Assembly: GCA_002887195.1 (NCBI GenBank)
Contig: PJAB01002161.1
Coordinates: 1 to 10,197, forward strand
Direction: 5' to 3'
Length of the DNA stretch: 10,197 nucleotides
From: Chrysochromulina parva
Lineage: Eukaryota > Haptophyta > Prymnesiales > Chrysochromulinaceae
Under the pieces are notes generated by a model, which was not told where the DNA came from, did no database searches, and saw nothing but the letters and a program-made list of their open reading frames with translations. This document shows positions 6,466 through 10,197 of the stretch, piece by piece; the first letter of the stretch is position 1; every line of letters begins with the position of its first letter. The position numbers and the translations under genes were made by a program.

Positions 6466-9400
6466 ATGGGAATCGTGAATGTGCTCGCTGCCGCCGACAA
6501 CCTTGTTGGTTACGTCCTTTCGAACGAGCTGACTGTGTGCGCTGTGTCCCGAGGCCTCGACGACTCGCCAGTCTCTAGGGTGCTGGCCAACCCGGAGTTG
6601 ATAGGGCAGATAGTTGCTGCCAGTTCAACATCCTCTTGCGCGGCCCCTGTGCTCGTGCTTCAAGGGCCTCGCAGCTGCGGCCTGACGCAGATATTGCAGC
6701 GCTGCGCCGCTCGGCTGCAAGTCCTGGGAGAGTCTTGCCGCGTCATCGCCCTTTTCGACTACGACAGCGTGCCCTCGCTGTTATGGCAGCTGCTCAACGC
6801 CCTTGGCGACACGGACCTCGCCGGGGCGACGACACAGACGCCTGCGCACCACCTCGCCTGTGCCGTTGCTGCCGCACTGGTGCGTGCGGCTGCGCTCAGC
6901 CCGCTGGTCATCCTGATTGACAGCATCGCGGGCGACGGCGAGCCGGTGCAATGGCTCCCGTCGCCCATGCCGCACGGCTGCCGTATCGTACTCGCCACAC
7001 GCTTGGGCAGCGTGACTCATCCGATGATCTCGCGCTACGCGGGTGCGCTCTGCCGTCTGAGCCTCGCCAATCCCACACGCGCCGAGGCACGTGCGCTAAT
7101 CGAGGGCTCCGGGCTCACGAAGGCGCAACTCGACGAGCTCATGAGCGACGAGTTTTGGGGGCCGGATGCGCGGGCAGAGTACGTTCGGCGTTTTCTCTTG
7201 GGCATGGCCATGACCATGGGCGTTGACCCTGACGGTTGGAAATTAGGCACGCACGCAGAGGTAGCCGAGAAGGCGGCGGCAGTTTTGTGCGTGGGCGAGA
7301 CGGCTGGCATGTCGACGGATGCCCTCATAGACCGCTGCATCGACATGATGAGTGTGCCCTACGACCGCGCCTTCTCTGTTGCGTGGCTGCACCTGGCCCG
7401 AGATGAGCTACTCGCCACTGGTAGCCTATACGAGCCTCGCGAGCTGCATGCTTTGTGCGAGCGGGCGATTACGCGCGCCGTCGCGTCCGATGAAGAAAAG
7501 GTGAGCATTCGCGTCCAAACGACATCCAGTGCCGACGCTCCTCAAGGCGCACTCTCGCTGAAGGATGTTCACCGGCCCGAGGGCACGTGCAGCCGCATTG
7601 AGCTGAGCGCGCTAGTCGGCGCGCGCGCGCCGAGGCAGATGATGCTGTGGCTGCTCACCGTCAGACCCCGTGGATGGAGCGAGGCGAAGCTTCTACGCGT
7701 GGCTGGCGCGGACGTCGCTCACCTCGAAGATTTGCGTCCTCTGCTCGACCCAACGGCGGCGGCTGTGGGTAGCGTGGCGCTACGGAGCGTGGTTGCAGAC
7801 GGGGTGCGCCGGTGCTGGCTGTGCTCGAGCGAGCGGTGGCTTGAAGATGGTGCCCAAAGAACATTGGAGATTCTGGCTGCCGAGCAGGCCGAACAAGTTG
7901 CACGCGAATGTTACGCGGCAGACGCGGAGACTCGACGTCAATGCATTGAACGCCGCGTCGACGCCGCGCCGTGCTTCATTATTGAACGCGCTCTGCTCGA
8001 GGCGGCGGTGCATGCAACCTTGGGCGCGCGCTTGCCCGATGAGCCCCAAGATGACGAGCTCGCACGCGCGGTCTGGCATCAGTGGCAGGTGCATCGGCTC
8101 ATACAGATGGTCCAAAAGGTGGGAACGGTGCTTGGTCCTTGGCGGGTGGGGTATGGGACGTGGTGCATGATGCAGGGCCCCGTGTTCAAGGATTGTGAGA
8201 CGGAGTGCGCGCGGCTCAAGTCAGTCGTGCGGGTGTCGCTGCTCAGTCCCGCCGTACTGCGTACCCTCCTCCGCCCCGCAAGCACACGGCAACTGCGCCT
8301 CATGGTCCTTGCGCTCGGGGACCGCCCCGTCGACGCCAGCTGGCTCGCCACGGCCGTCGACCAGAAGGTCGATCCGTTACCTGTGGCAGAGCTCGAGGCA
8401 GCGAAAGCCGAGGCGGCAGCACGGCTCGCTGCGGAGCAGGTCGAGCAACGTGCCTTCCTCGAGGCGCGTTTGGTGGAGATGGAGGCGATCCAAGCCGAAT
8501 CGACGGCCAGTTTCCAGGCGGCCAGGGAGAAAATGGAGGCGCTGGCCATCGAACTGCAGGCGGAGAAAGGAGCCGAGGTGGCGGTGGCGGCCAAGGCGGC
8601 CATCCTTGAGCACATCAATGCTAAGGAGGCGGATGTGGAGGCGAGGGTTGCTGCCTCCAATGGTCAGCTGGCGGCGACTTGGGTGTTGATGCAGCTGACC
8701 GCGGAGGAAGGTACCGGCGCTGACCGACTCGTCAGTCGTGCGAGCGCGAGCGCGTCGTCACCGCCAGGCACCGCGTACGGGCAGTGGCCAAACGACTCCG
8801 CGCACTGGCAGCTGAGCGCGCAGCTCGGTGCATTCTGCTCTGAGCTCGGGTTGTTCTCCGAGGCGCGCACGCTCCTTCTCGAGGCGCGAACGGCGCTCGG
8901 CGCGTGCGCGTGCGCCGGCGGCGCCTCGGACGAAATTATGGGTGGCTTGCTGCTCGACCTCGCCCAAAATGAGGTTCGGCACTGGGACTCGCTGCGCCGC
9001 TGGGAGGCGCACGAGCTGACGTTGCTGCTCGAGTCCTCAGCCGAGGCCGTCGCGCGGCTGCGCCGTACGCCTGATGGGGCGGTCCGATCAGTAAGGCTCG
9101 CCTCGGCCCTCTCGCGCCGCGCCAACGGCTGCTTCAAAATTGCATGCGTGGTCGACGCGCCCGCGCGTGAACAATGGCTTGCCGAGAGCGATCAAGCGAC
9201 GGCGGAAGCGCGCCGTCTTCTCGAGCCTTACGGTGACTCGTACTCGCTTGGCTCGAGCTGCCTCGTGCGCGCGGTGACGCAACTCGTTCGCCTCTCACGC
9301 GGGATCGAAGACGAGCTTGCCCCCCCCACCGAGGCACTGGCACTCGAGCGCCACGGCGCCTTCGAGGCCCTCATCGAGCAGTTGGAGGAGGCTGGCCACA

Positions 9401-9837
9401 TTTTGCGCAGATCGGTTGGAGTGGTCTGTGAGCCGATGATGTTTGTGCATGCGAATCTGAGCGAAGTCCATCTGATGGTTTGGCGGACTTCGCTCAGATT
9501 GGCCGGGCCCGCGGGTCTCGATCGCACGCACGCGATCGCGCACCACATGCGCTCGATCGAGCACCTGGGTGCTGCATGCGAGGTCGCCATCGCCCACTTT
9601 GGCACCGCCGATCACCCGAACGTGCGCATGAAACTCGGGGAGTACCAACGGCTTTTGAGCGCGACCCTCGGGCCTGGGATCCTCGGAGGGCCTCTGTCCG
9701 CACTTGCTCAGTGCCGCTCGCGCCTCGACATCCGCCGGATCCGCGAGAGCATCCACCATCTCTTCGCAAACCGTCTTCTTGAGGGTTCCTTAAACGTCGG
9801 AGGGTTTCGGATGATCGATCTCGGCGATCTCGCATAG
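6466..9837 (+). CDS. NACHT/nephrocystin-3-like STAND NTPase with coiled coil and TPR-like C-terminus (1123 aa)
   Basis: STAND NTPases are switch proteins in signalling, immunity and, for nephrocystin-3, cilia. The order here is as follows. A P-loop region (VLVLQGPRSCGLT, 62-74) has the Walker A Lys replaced by Leu. Walker B is LVILID (147-152) with Asp152, and WLPSPMPHGCRIVLATR (163-179) fits the post-Walker-B strand of NACHT proteins. A helical region (about 195-340) follows, then a winged-helix-like segment around 385-450 (GWSEAKLLRVAG, 403-414). A coiled coil spans 636-735, rich in Glu, Ala and Lys. The C-terminus has TPR-like helix pairs (for example LSAQLGAFCSELGLFSEART, 783-802, and a segment ending AHFGTADHPNV at 1043-1053). 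The start is the first ATG after an in-frame stop, with G at -3 and +4. No intron is evident over 3.37 kb. The STAND assignment is by pattern; the target is unknown. Confidence 0.78.
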   Translation: MGIVNVLAAADNLVGYVLSNELTVCAVSRGLDDSPVSRVLANPELIGQIVAASSTSSCAAPVLVLQGPRSCGLTQILQRCAARLQVLGESCRVIALFDYDSVPSLLWQLLNALGDTDLAGATTQTPAHHLACAVAAALVRAAALSPLVILIDSIAGDGEPVQWLPSPMPHGCRIVLATRLGSVTHPMISRYAGALCRLSLANPTRAEARALIEGSGLTKAQLDELMSDEFWGPDARAEYVRRFLLGMAMTMGVDPDGWKLGTHAEVAEKAAAVLCVGETAGMSTDALIDRCIDMMSVPYDRAFSVAWLHLARDELLATGSLYEPRELHALCERAITRAVASDEEKVSIRVQTTSSADAPQGALSLKDVHRPEGTCSRIELSALVGARAPRQMMLWLLTVRPRGWSEAKLLRVAGADVAHLEDLRPLLDPTAAAVGSVALRSVVADGVRRCWLCSSERWLEDGAQRTLEILAAEQAEQVARECYAADAETRRQCIERRVDAAPCFIIERALLEAAVHATLGARLPDEPQDDELARAVWHQWQVHRLIQMVQKVGTVLGPWRVGYGTWCMMQGPVFKDCETECARLKSVVRVSLLSPAVLRTLLRPASTRQLRLMVLALGDRPVDASWLATAVDQKVDPLPVAELEAAKAEAAARLAAEQVEQRAFLEARLVEMEAIQAESTASFQAAREKMEALAIELQAEKGAEVAVAAKAAILEHINAKEADVEARVAASNGQLAATWVLMQLTAEEGTGADRLVSRASASASSPPGTAYGQWPNDSAHWQLSAQLGAFCSELGLFSEARTLLLEARTALGACACAGGASDEIMGGLLLDLAQNEVRHWDSLRRWEAHELTLLLESSAEAVARLRRTPDGAVRSVRLASALSRRANGCFKIACVVDAPAREQWLAESDQATAEARRLLEPYGDSYSLGSSCLVRAVTQLVRLSRGIEDELAPPTEALALERHGAFEALIEQLEEAGHILRRSVGVVCEPMMFVHANLSEVHLMVWRTSLRLAGPAGLDRTHAIAHHMRSIEHLGAACEVAIAHFGTADHPNVRMKLGEYQRLLSATLGPGILGGPLSALAQCRSRLDIRRIRESIHHLFANRLLEGSLNVGGFRMIDLGDLA
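9320..9327 (+). repeat. Run of eight C inside the NACHT-like gene
   Basis: Eight consecutive C bases fall in codons for Ala-Pro-Pro around residues 952-954. Homopolymers of this length are prone to polymerase slippage and sequencing error. Protein-like sequence continues in the same frame on both sides, so the frame as given looks correct. Confidence 0.8.
9454..9500. repeat. Perfect 16-bp inverted repeat inside the NACHT-like gene
   Basis: aatctgagcgaagtcc (9454-9469) is the exact reverse complement of ggacttcgctcagatt (9485-9500), with a 15-nt loop between them. It encodes residues 997-1012. A 16-bp perfect stem this close together is unlikely by chance in about 10 kb. In the mRNA it would form a stable hairpin near the 3' end of the coding region. 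Confidence 0.9.
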
Positions 9838-10197
9838 CTCTCATGTGAGGCATGTCGTTCGGTTACAGTCTCGCGGCGGCCGGCGCCGGTCCCGTGTGGT
9901 GCGGCGGTGTGTGGCGTGCGTGCGTGCGTTCTCGGTTTCGTGTGCCACATGGGCGTTCGGATAATCGTACGGGCGGAATGACGATTTCCCCGGTCCCCGG
10001 GCATCATCGACCGCGACACGTCGTCGACTTATCGCCCGTCTGGAGGTGCGGCATTATGGCCGGTAAAGCGACGATGAGGCTCTAGCTCAGGTCAGGGGTC
10101 TCAGGCTGGGGTGTAAACTGAGGTTTGGGCACAGGGGTCTGGGGGGAGGCTTGCCCGCCGCAGGCGCGAAAATTTTGGCGATATTGATTGTAAATCA
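9838..10197. other. 3' flank of the NACHT-like gene; non-coding
   Basis: No convincing gene is present. The microsatellite (gcgt)4 lies at 9914-9929. caggggtct occurs at 10093-10101 and 10132-10140. TGTAA, the polyadenylation signal used by green algae, occurs at 10112-10116 and 10189-10193, but it is a short word and its use here is unproven. The stretch should hold the 3' UTR and perhaps the start of a neighbour's promoter. Confidence 0.45.
10164..10181. promoter_or_regulatory. Paired E2F-like sites at the right edge
   Basis: gcgcgaaa (10164-10171) matches the reverse of the E2F consensus TTTSSCGC, and the adjacent tttggcga (10174-10181) matches it in the other orientation except at the last base. 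Back-to-back E2F sites occur in cell-cycle promoters, so a gene beyond the right edge might be S-phase regulated. With so short a motif in GC-rich DNA, chance is a real alternative. Confidence 0.22.

Noticed and set aside
6267..6578. A 103-codon plus-strand frame starting MAKEN and overlapping the start of the NACHT-like gene
   Set aside because: It is Arg-rich throughout, has no domain, and overlaps clearly protein-like sequence in another frame. At most it is an upstream ORF in the leader.
7617..7632. 16-bp palindrome cggcgcgcgcgcgccg in the NACHT-like gene
   Set aside because: It is an alternating gc run in GC-rich coding DNA and is expected from composition.
1..10197. CRISPR arrays, tRNA or rRNA genes
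   Set aside because: No regularly spaced identical repeats of suitable length and no tRNA-like or rRNA-like conserved sequence were seen.

Overview
The window looks like nuclear DNA of a GC-rich, flagellated, unicellular eukaryote. An alga such as a haptophyte or prasinophyte is my best guess, but the lineage cannot be fixed from this sequence. The evidence is an actin-family domain, Sfi1-type centrin-binding repeats, a NACHT/nephrocystin-3-like NTPase, CCAAT and TATA elements, purine-at-minus-3 start contexts and wide gene spacing. There are no bacterial ribosome binding sites or operons. The two large genes each run for about 3.3 kb without an intron.

Layout from left to right. Positions 1-582 hold no convincing gene, but have three copies of a cggtaaaag motif at the left edge and a 12-bp tandem repeat near 500. 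A minus-strand gene (583-1290) encodes a 235-residue four-helix membrane protein of unknown function. It is divergent from the first large gene, with about 250 bp between the two ATGs. That gene (1541-4876, plus strand, 1111 residues) is the most striking item. A complete but degenerate actin/actin-related domain (about residues 15-361) is fused to a long helical array of about 18 tryptophan-centred repeats of roughly 30 residues, which look like Sfi1 centrin-binding repeats. Positions 4877-5434 form a visibly less GC-rich island with palindromes and short direct repeats, perhaps an old mobile-element remnant. Positions 5435-6015 carry a short acidic ORF and a second overlapping open frame, possibly a gene fragment or unresolved exons. 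A CCAAT/TATA pair at 5972-6011 may promote the second large gene (6466-9837, plus strand, 1123 residues). That gene encodes a STAND-type NTPase with a degenerate Walker A, a winged-helix-like segment, a coiled coil and a TPR-like C-terminus. The last 360 bp are non-coding and contain TGTAA motifs and E2F-like sites.

The two large genes are not obviously in one pathway. Known relatives of both families (Sfi1/centrin and nephrocystin-3) work at centrioles, basal bodies or cilia, so a shared link to the flagellar apparatus is possible but is inference only.
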